A stretch of 64,000 nucleotides of DNA. Source: Pararhodobacter sp. CCB-MM2. Its GTDB lineage: Bacteria; Pseudomonadota; Alphaproteobacteria; Rhodobacterales; Rhodobacteraceae. The notes below the pieces were generated by a model. It worked only from the letters and a program-made list of their open reading frames with translations, ran no database searches and was not told where the DNA came from. Shown here piece by piece: positions 54,323-62,313 of the stretch. The translations under genes were made by a program, and so were the position numbers. Positions within the stretch are counted from its first letter, which is position 1. Each line of letters opens with the position of its first letter. The stretch spans positions 496,001 to 560,000 of the forward strand of contig NZ_LRRR01000001.1 of NCBI RefSeq assembly GCF_001691415.1, in the 5' to 3' direction.

Positions 54323-54924
54323 CCGGCGGTCCGGGCGCGGTGCTGGGCTTCGGTCAGGTGATAGCGCGGGGCGATGAATTCCTCGGCGCGCAGGATCCAG
54401 CCGCCCTTGCCCCCGTCCCGCCGGCGGGCATAGCGGCGCGAGGCCGGGCGGCGGTCGGCCAGCGCGTAGTAATAGTCACGCCGCGCGATGCCATAAGCAT
54501 CGGCGAGGTGATCCGGCGCTTCGGCGGCGGCGCGATGCGCGGCGGCCAGGGTCTGCGGCCCCAGCGCGCCATCCACCGTCAGATCGGCCCCCATCTGGTT
54601 CAACAGCCGCTGCAGAATGCGCACGGCGTTGCCGCCGGCGTTGACATACATGTCGAAGACCGAGGGTTGCAGCAGCACCGGTAGGCCGGCGAGGCCGGGG
54701 CGCGTGTAATAGTGGTCGAGGAAGATCTCGACCGCCTGTGTCCGGCTCAGGGCGCGCACATCCGCCGGGGTCACCGCGCCGTCGCCGTTGAGATCCAGCC
54801 CCAGCCTGCGCATCGTATGGATCGTCACGCCGAAATTCGTGGCCCCACCTGGATCGTTGGGGTCGTTCACATAGCCGCCTTCGCGCGCCACGATCTCCTC
54901 GGCCAATTGCAGTACATCGCGCAT
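54313..54924 (-). CDS. GH108-type endolysin (peptidoglycan muramidase)
   Basis: 203 residues. N-terminal glycosyl hydrolase 108 domain with catalytic Glu15 in VAREGGYVNDPNDPGGATNFG, then a C-terminal peptidoglycan-binding domain (YVNAGGNAVRILQRLLNQMGADLTVDGALGPQTL). No signal peptide, so it depends on a holin. With the overlapping holin gene it resembles the lysis pair that Rhodobacter keeps away from its GTA structural genes. No other phage gene is nearby. Confidence 0.88.
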   Translation of the reverse strand: MRDVLQLAEEIVAREGGYVNDPNDPGGATNFGVTIHTMRRLGLDLNGDGAVTPADVRALSRTQAVEIFLDHYYTRPGLAGLPVLLQPSVFDMYVNAGGNAVRILQRLLNQMGADLTVDGALGPQTLAAAHRAAAEAPDHLADAYGIARRDYYYALADRRPASRRYARRRDGGKGGWILRAEEFIAPRYHLTEAQHRARTAGWA

Positions 54925-55019
54925 CCCCTGCCCTCCGCCTGTTCAGACGGCGGCAGGATCGGCGGGGGTGGTTCAGATGACCTGAGGGGCGCGCGCGTTG
55001 CGCAGCACCAAGTGCTCGA

Positions 55020-55520
55020 TCAGGACTCGCGCTCCTGATGCATTTCCGGGTTGTAGGCGCATTCCGGGCGGTTCGCGGCGGCGTTGGGGCTGCCCTCGGC
55101 GCCCACGGCATCCGCCACTTCGCGCGGCATATAGGTCTCGTCGTGCTTGGCGAGGATTTCCGAGGCCACGAAGACCCCGTCGATCAGACGGCCAGTCGCC
55201 ACCGTGCCCTCGTTCTCGCCGAACAGGTCGGGCAGGATGCCCGTGTAGCTGACCGGCACGGCGTTGCAGAAATCGGTGACGCGGAAGGTGATCGCCTCGC
55301 CCTGCCCCCGGTTCAGCGAGCCGACCTCGACCATGCCACCGAGGCGAAAGACCTCGGACGCAGTCGGCGGTTCGGCCATCACCTGACTGGGTGAGCGGAA
55401 GAAGTTGATGCCGTCGCGCATGGCGTAACCGATCAGCCCCGTGGACAGCGCCAACGCCACGGCGGCCACGGCGATGATCTGCACGCGGCGGGTCTTCTTG
55501 AGGCTCTTCATGCCGGCCAT
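55020..55520 (-). CDS. ccmE: CcmE, haem chaperone
   Basis: 166 residues from ATG 55520, five bases after GGAGGAAG. One N-terminal membrane anchor (IIAVAAVALALSTGLIGYAM), then an OB-fold with the haem-binding His in LAKHDETYMP and a GILPDLFGENEG stretch. It carries haem to CcmF. Separated from ccmF by the holin/endolysin genes, while in most relatives I know the two are adjacent. Confidence 0.97.
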   Translation of the reverse strand: MAGMKSLKKTRRVQIIAVAAVALALSTGLIGYAMRDGINFFRSPSQVMAEPPTASEVFRLGGMVEVGSLNRGQGEAITFRVTDFCNAVPVSYTGILPDLFGENEGTVATGRLIDGVFVASEILAKHDETYMPREVADAVGAEGSPNAAANRPECAYNPEMHQERES

Positions 55521-55593
55521 GGGATCTTCCTCCGAACTCTCGTGCGGCAGATAGGCGGTCGCGGGCAGCCCTGCAATCGGGCCGAATGCCGCA

Positions 55594-56406
55594 TCAGGCC
55601 GCGCGGAACGGGATCCGGCGGCGCAGGAATTGCGTGGCCTTGTGGCCGACGGCGGTGGGCTCGCCAGTGGTCAGGAAAACGCTCTCGGTGCCCGGGCCGA
55701 CCATCTCGGGGTGGCGTTCGAGATAATGCTCAAGGCTCGCCGCTACCAGTTCGGGCTGCGAATAGACCGACACCTCGGGGCCGAGCGCCGCGCGGAAGGC
55801 CTCTTCCATCAGCGGGTAATGGGTGCAGCCGAGGACGGCGGCCTCGGGCTTTGGCATCCGGCGATGCAGGGCCTCGACATGGGAATGCACCAGCGCCTCG
55901 GCGAGGATCATGTCGCCCTGTTCGATTGCGTCAACCACGCCGCCGCAGGGCTGGGCTTCGACATCCACGCCGATGGCCCGGAACGCAAGTTCACGCTGGA
56001 AAGCACGGCTGGCGACGGTCGCGGGGGTAGCAAACAGCGCCACATGCTTCACGGCGACCTCGCGGGGCGGCGAGTTGTCGCCCCATTGGCGCTCGGTCAG
56101 GGCCTCGATCAGCGGGACGAAGACGCCAAGGACGCGCTTGCCCTCGGGGATCCAGTTCTCCTGCATGCGCTTCAGCGCCGCGGCCGAGGCCGTGTTGCAG
56201 GCGAGGATCACCAGATCGCAGCCCTCGTCAAAGAGCCGCTGCACGCCGCGCGTGGTAAGGTTGTAGATGTCCTCGGCATCGCGCGTGCCATAGGGCGTGT
56301 TCGCGTTGTCGCCGAAATAGACGAAGGGCACGTCCGGCAGCCGCTTGGCCAGTGCGTCCAGTACCGTGAGCCCACCAAGCCCCGAATCGAACACGCCTAC
56401 TGCCAT
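55594..56406 (-). CDS. murI: Glutamate racemase
   Basis: 270 residues starting [19 protein letters not shown]. Both catalytic cysteines are present: ILACNTASA and LGCTHYPLM. It supplies D-glutamate for peptidoglycan. The ribosome site GAGG lies within the end of the upstream acyltransferase gene, 8 bases away. Confidence 0.97.
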   Translation of the reverse strand: MAVGVFDSGLGGLTVLDALAKRLPDVPFVYFGDNANTPYGTRDAEDIYNLTTRGVQRLFDEGCDLVILACNTASAAALKRMQENWIPEGKRVLGVFVPLIEALTERQWGDNSPPREVAVKHVALFATPATVASRAFQRELAFRAIGVDVEAQPCGGVVDAIEQGDMILAEALVHSHVEALHRRMPKPEAAVLGCTHYPLMEEAFRAALGPEVSVYSQPELVAASLEHYLERHPEMVGPGTESVFLTTGEPTAVGHKATQFLRRRIPFRAA

Positions 56407-56414
56407 CTGAGCCT

Positions 56415-57341
56415 CTATCGCCGGTAGTTGTCCTCGAATTCATGGCCCAGAACAGACCAGTCCGAGGGATTTGGCGACAAGTCATACGTCTTGCGGCGCA
56501 GGAAATCCATCACCTCTTTCGGGCTTTGCGCCGCACTTGCGATCTCGTGATGCGGGATCGGGCGGCCCACGGCCAGCCGCACCGGCTGATCGGCACGAGT
56601 CGCGAATTCGCGGACCAGAAGCGACATGCGCAACAGGTAATGGAGGTGGCTCGAGACCTGAAACAGCCGCGAATTCTCGCCCTCGAACCACAGGGGCACG
56701 ACGGTGGCCTGCGATTGCGTGACCATTTTCGCGGTGAAATTGCGCCAGACGGGATCGCGGGCCTCGGCCATGGGCGTGGCGCCGGTGGCGACGGTGCCGC
56801 CCGGGAAGATGCCGACCGCGCCGCCGGCCTTCAGATAGCGGATCGCCTCGGCGCGGGTGGCGATGTTCTGCGCTTGCGCTTCGCGCGTGCCCGAGAAATC
56901 AATGGGCAGGATCGCGCGGTTCACGTCCTCGGCCTTCTGGAAGACCTGATGCGCGACGATGCGGAAATCTCCACCCCGGACGGCCGAGAGAAGATGCCCC
57001 AGCACCAGCCCGTCGAGGATGCCGAAGGGATGGTTCGACACGACGACCAGCGGCCCGGTCGAGGGGATCGCGCCCAGCGAGCCGCGGATTACGTCCAGAC
57101 GGAGGCCGAAACGCTCCATCATCACCCGCCAGAAATCGAGGCCCGCCGCTACGTCTTCCTCATAGCCCTCGGCCCGACGCATCAGGGACAGGCGGCCGGT
57201 GGCATTCTCAGCCGTGCGGATCAGCAGGCGACCCAGCGGCGATTTGGCGGAATGGGCATAGGTGACGTCACGGGTGACATCGCGCGAGGGGCGCGGACGA
57301 CGACGCGGGGTGACAGGCGTATCGATGATGGCGAGCGACAT
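56415..57341 (-). CDS. Lysophospholipid acyltransferase family protein (PlsC-like)
   Basis: 308 residues. Motif [10 protein letters not shown] (the NHxxxxD form), GVFPGGTV-type motif III as GIFPGGTVA and [12 protein letters not shown]-terminus is arginine-rich without a strong membrane segment. It would acylate a lysophospholipid or ornithine lipid; several alphaproteobacterial relatives make ornithine lipids. Specificity unknown. Cotranscribed with murI. Confidence 0.85.
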   Translation of the reverse strand: MSLAIIDTPVTPRRRPRPSRDVTRDVTYAHSAKSPLGRLLIRTAENATGRLSLMRRAEGYEEDVAAGLDFWRVMMERFGLRLDVIRGSLGAIPSTGPLVVVSNHPFGILDGLVLGHLLSAVRGGDFRIVAHQVFQKAEDVNRAILPIDFSGTREAQAQNIATRAEAIRYLKAGGAVGIFPGGTVATGATPMAEARDPVWRNFTAKMVTQSQATVVPLWFEGENSRLFQVSSHLHYLLRMSLLVREFATRADQPVRLAVGRPIPHHEIASAAQSPKEVMDFLRRKTYDLSPNPSDWSVLGHEFEDNYRR

Positions 57342-57386
57342 GGCGGGACCTCTGGTGGTTGTCCCGTTCTAGCGCCGGCAAATGAC

Positions 57387-57416
57387 AAAACGGCGACGCC
57401 TTGGCGCCGCCGTTTT
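57387..57416 (-). terminator. Terminator of the indolepyruvate oxidoreductase gene
   Basis: AAAACGGCGACGCC (57387-57400)/GGCGCCGCCGTTTT (57403-57416), one mismatch. On the minus strand it ends in TTTTGTCATTTG. Confidence 0.88.
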
Positions 57417-57424
57417 GAGGAGTG

Positions 57425-60400
57425 TTACTCGGCCGCCATCCGCGTGGGCGTGCCGCCCGAGGCGATGGCCGCAATGATTTCCTCGCGCCGTTTGGCCGCT
57501 GCGCGCTCGTTGGCTTCCTTGACCGGGCCGTAGCCGCGGATGGACATCGGCAGCATCGCCAGCTCCATCACCAAATCGCGGGTTGCCGGCTTCAGCTGCG
57601 GCAGGACCGCCTTCATGTCGCTTTCGAACTGTTTGATCAGGCTGCGTTCCATCTTCCGCTCGGCCGAGTAGCCGAAGGGATCGAGCGGCGTGCCGCGCAG
57701 CCCCTTCAGCTTCGCCAGCATCTTGAAGCCGGACATCATCCAAGGCCCGAATTCGCGCTTTTTCGGACGGCCCGAGGCATCCTTGCCCCCGAGGATCGGC
57801 GGCGCGAGGTGGAACTTCATGACGAAATCACCGTCGAAGGTTTCGCGCGCCTTGGCCTCGGTCGCCAGATGCATCCGCGCGACCTCGTACTCGTCCTTGT
57901 AGGCCAGCAGCTTGAAATAGCCCTTCGCCACGGCCTCGCGCAGAGCCTTGTCCTCGATGGGATCAACGAGCTTGCGGAAGCGCTTGGCGAGGCGCTGGTT
58001 CTGGTACTCGACGAGCCGCGCCTCGCGATAGGCGACCGGATCGACCGGCACCGCGCTGACCTCGGCGGGCTGGATGAAGGCCAGCGCCTCGGCGGGATGC
58101 GCGGCGGCCCAGCGACCGATCTCGAAGGCGCGCAAATTGCCCTCGACAGCGGCCTTGTTAAGGCGGATCGCCTCACGGATCGCCTCGCCGGACAGGGGCA
58201 CGAGACCCTTCTGCCAGGCGCCACCCAGCACCATCATGTTGGAATAGATGGAGTCGCCCAACAGCAAGCGCGAGAGTTCCGAGGCATCGAAGAATGTCAG
58301 ACCTTCGCGGAGGCGGGCTTCAAGCGCGACCTCCAGATCATTGACCGGAAGGCGGAATTCCGTGTCGCGGGTAAAGGCGCCGGTGATGATCTCATGGCTG
58401 TTGACAACGGCGCCGGTCCGACCCGTCGTCATCAGGCCGATGGTCTTCGCCCCGGCCGTCACCACCAGATCGCCACCGATCACCGCATCCGCCTCGCCCA
58501 CCGCGACGCGCACGGCGCTGATGTCCTCGGGCTTGTTGGCGAGACGCAGGTGGATATGCACCGCGCCGCCCTTCTGCGCGAGGCCAGCCATCTCCATCAT
58601 GCCCGCGCCCTTGCCGTCGATCTGCGCGGCCTGCGCCATCACTGCGCCCACGGTCACCACGCCCGTGCCACCGACGCCGGTGATCACCACGTTATGCGTG
58701 CCGTTGATTATGGGCAGAGCGGGTTCCGGCAGGTCAGGCAGCTCCAGTGCACGGGTCGCGCCCTTCTTCACCGTCGCGCCTTCCAGCGTGACGAAGGAGG
58801 GGCAGAAGCCTTTGAGACAGCTGAAATCCTTGTTGCAGGACGACTGGTCGATGGCGCGCTTACGGCCAAGTTCGGTCTCGACCGGAACGATGGACACGCA
58901 GTTCGACTGCACGCCGCAATCGCCGCAACCTTCGCAGACATCGGTGTTGATGAAGACGCGGCGGTCGGGATCGGGGAACTGGCCGCGCTTGCGGCGACGG
59001 CGCTTCTCGGCGGCGCAGGTCTGGACGTAGATCAGGGCCGAGACGCCCTTGGTTTCCGCCAGCTTGTCCTGCACCTTCATCAGCTCGGCGCGCTCGACCT
59101 TCTCGATGCCCGAGGGGAATTGCGACAGGTCGAGTTCTTCCTTCTCGTCATAGACCACGACCACAGGATCGACGCCCATCGCCTTGATTTCGCGCGCAAT
59201 CTGATAGGCGGTCAGCCCGCCCTCATTGCGCTGGCCGCCGGTCATGGCGACCGCGTCGTTGAACAGGATCTTGTAGGTGATCGTCGTTTTCGCCGCCAAG
59301 GCCGCGCGGATCGCCTGCACACCCGAGTGGTTATAGGTCCCGTCGCCCAAGTTCTGGAACACATGGCCGCGATGCGAGAACAGGCTCTCGCCGATCCAGT
59401 TCGCCCCCTCGCCGCCCATATGGGTGAAGCCCAGCGTCTCGCGGTCCATCCACTGCACCATGTAGTGACAGCCGATCCCGGCATAGGCACGGCTGCCCTC
59501 GGGCACCTTGGTCGAGGAGTTATGCGGGCAGCCCGAGCAGAACCACGGCGTGCGCTGCGCGATGTCGCGGGCATTGTCGGCGCGGCGGGTCTCGACCAGA
59601 CGCTCCAGCCCCTTCACCACGCTATCAGAGGCACAGCCCTCCTCGGTGAAGATCGCGCCCAGCTTCTCGGCGATCATCACCGGATCAAGGGCATAGCGGG
59701 TCGGGAACAGCTCTTCCGAGTGCATCCCGCCGGCGCCACCCTTGTACCAGCCATAGACCCGGCGGCCGCGACGGTCGTCGAAGATCGCTTCCTTGATCTG
59801 CACCTCGATCAGCTTGCGCTTCTCCTCGACGCAGATGATCAGGTCGAGGTCATCGGCCCAATCGTGGAACGAGGTCATGTCCAGCGGCCAGGTCTGGCCG
59901 ACCTTGTAGGTGGTGATCCCCAGCCGCTCGCATTCCGCCTCATCGAGGCCCAGCAGCCCCAGCGCATGCACGAGGTCGAGCCAGTTCTTGCCGGCCGCCA
60001 CCAGACCGATCTTCGCGCCAGGCTTGTGCCAGACCGGCTTGTCCATGCGGTTCGCGCGGCTGAAGGCCTCGGCGGCGAAACGCTTGTAGTCGATCATCCG
60101 CGCTTCCTGCGCGACGGGCGTGTCTTGCAGGCGGATGTTGAGCCCACCCTCGGGCATCTGGAACTCGGGGCGCACGAATTGCATCCGGTGCGGATTGCCA
60201 TCGACGACGGCGGTGGCCTCGATGGTGTCCTTCATCGTCTTCAGCCCGACCCAGAGCCCGGAAAACCGGCTGAGTTCATAGGCATAATGGCCGTAATCGA
60301 GGATCTCCTGCACGCCGGCGGGCGACACGATCGGCATATAGGCGTCGACCATGGCCCAGTCCGACTGGTGCAGCACGGTCGAGCTTTCGCCCGTATGATC

Positions 60401-60838
60401 ATCGCCCATCGCCATGATGACCCCGCCGTTCTTCGACGTGCCGGCCATGTTGGCATGCTTCATCGGGTCGCCCGAGCGGTCAACGCCCGGCCCCTTGCCG
60501 TACCACAAAGCGAAGACGCCGTCGTACTTGCCCTCGCCCCGCAGCTCGGCCTGCTGGCTGCCCCAGACGGCGGTGGCGGCGAGGTCTTCGTTCAGCCCCT
60601 CCTGAAACCGCACCTGCGCCGCGTCGAGGAAGGGCTTGGCCTTCGTCATCTGCAGATCGACCGCGCCCAGGGGCGAGCCCCGGTAGCCGGTCACATAGCC
60701 TGCGGTGTTCAGCCCGGCGGCGCGGTCGCGCTCGTGCTGGGCGATCATCAGGCGCACGAGGGCCTGGGTTCCGTTCAGAAGGACCGGCGACTTCTCAAGG
60801 TCGAAACGGTCGTTCAGAGACACTGTCTGCTTACCCAT
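57425..60838 (-). CDS. Indolepyruvate:ferredoxin oxidoreductase, fused alpha/beta type
   Basis: 1137 residues in a single chain. Order: N-terminal pyrimidine-binding part, TPP-binding core with CSGCPHNSSTKVPEGSRA and GIGCHYMVQW, cluster cysteines CEGCGDCGVQSNC and SSCNKDFSCLKGFC, then the gamma domain (ITGVGGTGVVTVGAVMAQAAQIDGKGA). It oxidises aryl-pyruvates, from transamination of aromatic amino acids, to acyl-CoA with ferredoxin. The large size shows iorA and iorB parts are fused, common in this group. Divergent from a LysR gene, the likely regulator. Confidence 0.93.
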   Translation of the reverse strand: MGKQTVSLNDRFDLEKSPVLLNGTQALVRLMIAQHERDRAAGLNTAGYVTGYRGSPLGAVDLQMTKAKPFLDAAQVRFQEGLNEDLAATAVWGSQQAELRGEGKYDGVFALWYGKGPGVDRSGDPMKHANMAGTSKNGGVIMAMGDDHTGESSTVLHQSDWAMVDAYMPIVSPAGVQEILDYGHYAYELSRFSGLWVGLKTMKDTIEATAVVDGNPHRMQFVRPEFQMPEGGLNIRLQDTPVAQEARMIDYKRFAAEAFSRANRMDKPVWHKPGAKIGLVAAGKNWLDLVHALGLLGLDEAECERLGITTYKVGQTWPLDMTSFHDWADDLDLIICVEEKRKLIEVQIKEAIFDDRRGRRVYGWYKGGAGGMHSEELFPTRYALDPVMIAEKLGAIFTEEGCASDSVVKGLERLVETRRADNARDIAQRTPWFCSGCPHNSSTKVPEGSRAYAGIGCHYMVQWMDRETLGFTHMGGEGANWIGESLFSHRGHVFQNLGDGTYNHSGVQAIRAALAAKTTITYKILFNDAVAMTGGQRNEGGLTAYQIAREIKAMGVDPVVVVYDEKEELDLSQFPSGIEKVERAELMKVQDKLAETKGVSALIYVQTCAAEKRRRRKRGQFPDPDRRVFINTDVCEGCGDCGVQSNCVSIVPVETELGRKRAIDQSSCNKDFSCLKGFCPSFVTLEGATVKKGATRALELPDLPEPALPIINGTHNVVITGVGGTGVVTVGAVMAQAAQIDGKGAGMMEMAGLAQKGGAVHIHLRLANKPEDISAVRVAVGEADAVIGGDLVVTAGAKTIGLMTTGRTGAVVNSHEIITGAFTRDTEFRLPVNDLEVALEARLREGLTFFDASELSRLLLGDSIYSNMMVLGGAWQKGLVPLSGEAIREAIRLNKAAVEGNLRAFEIGRWAAAHPAEALAFIQPAEVSAVPVDPVAYREARLVEYQNQRLAKRFRKLVDPIEDKALREAVAKGYFKLLAYKDEYEVARMHLATEAKARETFDGDFVMKFHLAPPILGGKDASGRPKKREFGPWMMSGFKMLAKLKGLRGTPLDPFGYSAERKMERSLIKQFESDMKAVLPQLKPATRDLVMELAMLPMSIRGYGPVKEANERAAAKRREEIIAAIASGGTPTRMAAE

Positions 60839-61016
60839 CGTGCACCCTCCCCAGTGCTTGCCGATTAGCTGGCCATTGCCGCAGCAACAGAGGCAGTATA
60901 GGTCACAAATGCTGACCTTAAAAGCCTCCTCAACGATTTCTTGTCTTTTCGCTTCAAGACTGATCCCCTAGAAGCGGCTTCGCAACGGATGGCAGCAGGA
61001 AACAGATAATTCCGCG

Positions 61017-61922
61017 ATGGATTGGGACAAACTGAGAATCTTCCACGCGGTTGCCGATGCCGGCAGCCTGACCCACGCCGGCGACACGCTGGGGTTGAGC
61101 CAGTCTGCCGTGAGTCGTCAGATTCGCGGCCTTGAAGAATCTCTGGGCACGACCCTGTTCCACCGCCACGCCCGCGGGCTGATCCTGACCGAACAGGGCG
61201 AGCTTCTGTTCGACGCCACGCGCGCGATGAGCAAAAGGCTGGAAACCGCCTCGGCCCGGATCCGCGACAGCGAGGAAGAGGTCTATGGCGAGCTGCGCGT
61301 GACCTCGACCACCGCTTTCGGGACGCTATGGCTGGCCCCGCGCCTGCCGACGCTCTACGCCAAGTATCCGGAGTTGAAGATCGACCTGATGCTGGAAGAG
61401 CGCGTGCTCGACCTGCCGATGCGGGAGGCCGATGTCGCCATCCGCATGAAGGAGCCCAGCCAGGCCGACCTGATCCGCAAGCGGCTGATGGGCGTTCGCA
61501 TGCGCCTCTATGCGTCGCAGGAATACCTCCGCCAGAACGGCACGCCGCATTCCATCGCCGAAATCGCCCAGCACCGGCTGGTCTGCCAGAACGCCAATGC
61601 CCATCAGGTGTCAGCCGGCGCCGCGCTGGTGCGGGAGCTGATGACTCAGCAGATCCGCACGACCTTCACCGTCAACAACTACTTTGGCGTGCTGCAGGCG
61701 GTGGTGAACCATCTCGGCGTGGGTGTGCTGCCTGATTACCTGACCGAGGACTTCCCGCAACTGGTCCGCGTTCTGCCCGATGTGGAAAGCGCCGAGGTTC
61801 CCGTGTTCCTCGCCTATCCGGAAGAATTGCGTCATTCCAAGCGTGTATCGGCTTTCCGCGATTTCGTCCTCGAGGGGGTGATCGCCTATAGGCGGAACAG
61901 AACCGGCCCCAGCACCGAGTAA
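61017..61922 (+). CDS. LysR-family transcriptional regulator
   Basis: 301 residues. HTH at the N-terminus: LRIFHAVADAGSLTHAGDTLGLSQSAVSRQIRGLEESLGTTLFHR. The effector-binding half follows (TSTTAFGTLWLAPRLPTLYAKYPELKIDLMLEE). It lies 178 bases from the divergent indolepyruvate oxidoreductase gene, the standard LysR arrangement, so that gene is the expected target. Effector unknown. Confidence 0.93.
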   Translation: MDWDKLRIFHAVADAGSLTHAGDTLGLSQSAVSRQIRGLEESLGTTLFHRHARGLILTEQGELLFDATRAMSKRLETASARIRDSEEEVYGELRVTSTTAFGTLWLAPRLPTLYAKYPELKIDLMLEERVLDLPMREADVAIRMKEPSQADLIRKRLMGVRMRLYASQEYLRQNGTPHSIAEIAQHRLVCQNANAHQVSAGAALVRELMTQQIRTTFTVNNYFGVLQAVVNHLGVGVLPDYLTEDFPQLVRVLPDVESAEVPVFLAYPEELRHSKRVSAFRDFVLEGVIAYRRNRTGPSTE

Positions 61923-62004
61923 CTCTCCCCCAAGTTGCGCTTACCTTAGGTGAGGCATGCGTGCAACGCATCGCGGCTATGTTGCATGCGCAGCGACCTT
62001 ATTG

Positions 62005-62033
62005 TTGAACGCATGCAGCGTGTCGATTATGTC
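62005..62033 (+). promoter_or_regulatory. Candidate promoter of the small RNA
   Basis: TTGAAC (62005-62010), 17-base spacer, TATGTC (62028-62033). The TTG...TATnT pattern resembles RpoH-type promoters of Rhodobacter. Transcription would start near 62040. Confidence 0.45.
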
Positions 62034-62039
62034 GGGACA

Positions 62040-62116
62040 TGAGATACATGGCTGAGCCGTGTATCTTTACCTCCCTGTTGGACTTGGGCCGAGCGATTGC
62101 TCGGCCTCCTTTTTTT
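62040..62116 (+). ncRNA. Predicted trans-acting small RNA (~77 nt)
   Basis: Three parts in order: a 10-bp hairpin GATACATGGC (62043-62052)/GCCGTGTATC (62056-62065); a single-stranded stretch with CCTCCC (62070-62075), which matches the Shine-Dalgarno core; a strong terminator GGCCGAGC (62087-62094)/GCTCGGCC (62099-62106) followed by T7 at 62110-62116. No start codon with a plausible reading frame accounts for the terminator, and the LysR gene ends 118 bases upstream. This is the classical layout of a Hfq-type base-pairing RNA. Resemblance to the Rhodobacter stationary-phase RNA StsR is possible but not checked. Confidence 0.6.
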
Positions 62117-62313
62117 CCGGACCCTGCGTCGGAAAATCCGGCATCTTCCCCCTGCCTGCCCCGACTTAGCGCCCCGGATCGTCCTGACGACCGGCAATCG
62201 CGAAATTTTCGTGTTTCCGGCGCTTCGCGGCCTTTCCTCGCAGCGTCCTTGCGCCTAAAAGCGCCGCATCTGCGAAGCACCGGGCCGCCTTTGGGGCCGC
62301 TATGGGGGATGGA
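62117..62313 (+). other. Leader region of purL
   Basis: About 200 bases between the small RNA terminator and purL. I see no gene or riboswitch motif. It must hold the purL promoter, but no clear hexamers were found. Confidence 0.5.

Noticed and set aside
57422..60868. 1148-codon plus-strand frame opposite the indolepyruvate oxidoreductase
   Set aside because: Long but compositionally typical of antisense shadow (His, Arg, Asp-rich), and the minus-strand gene carries all family motifs.
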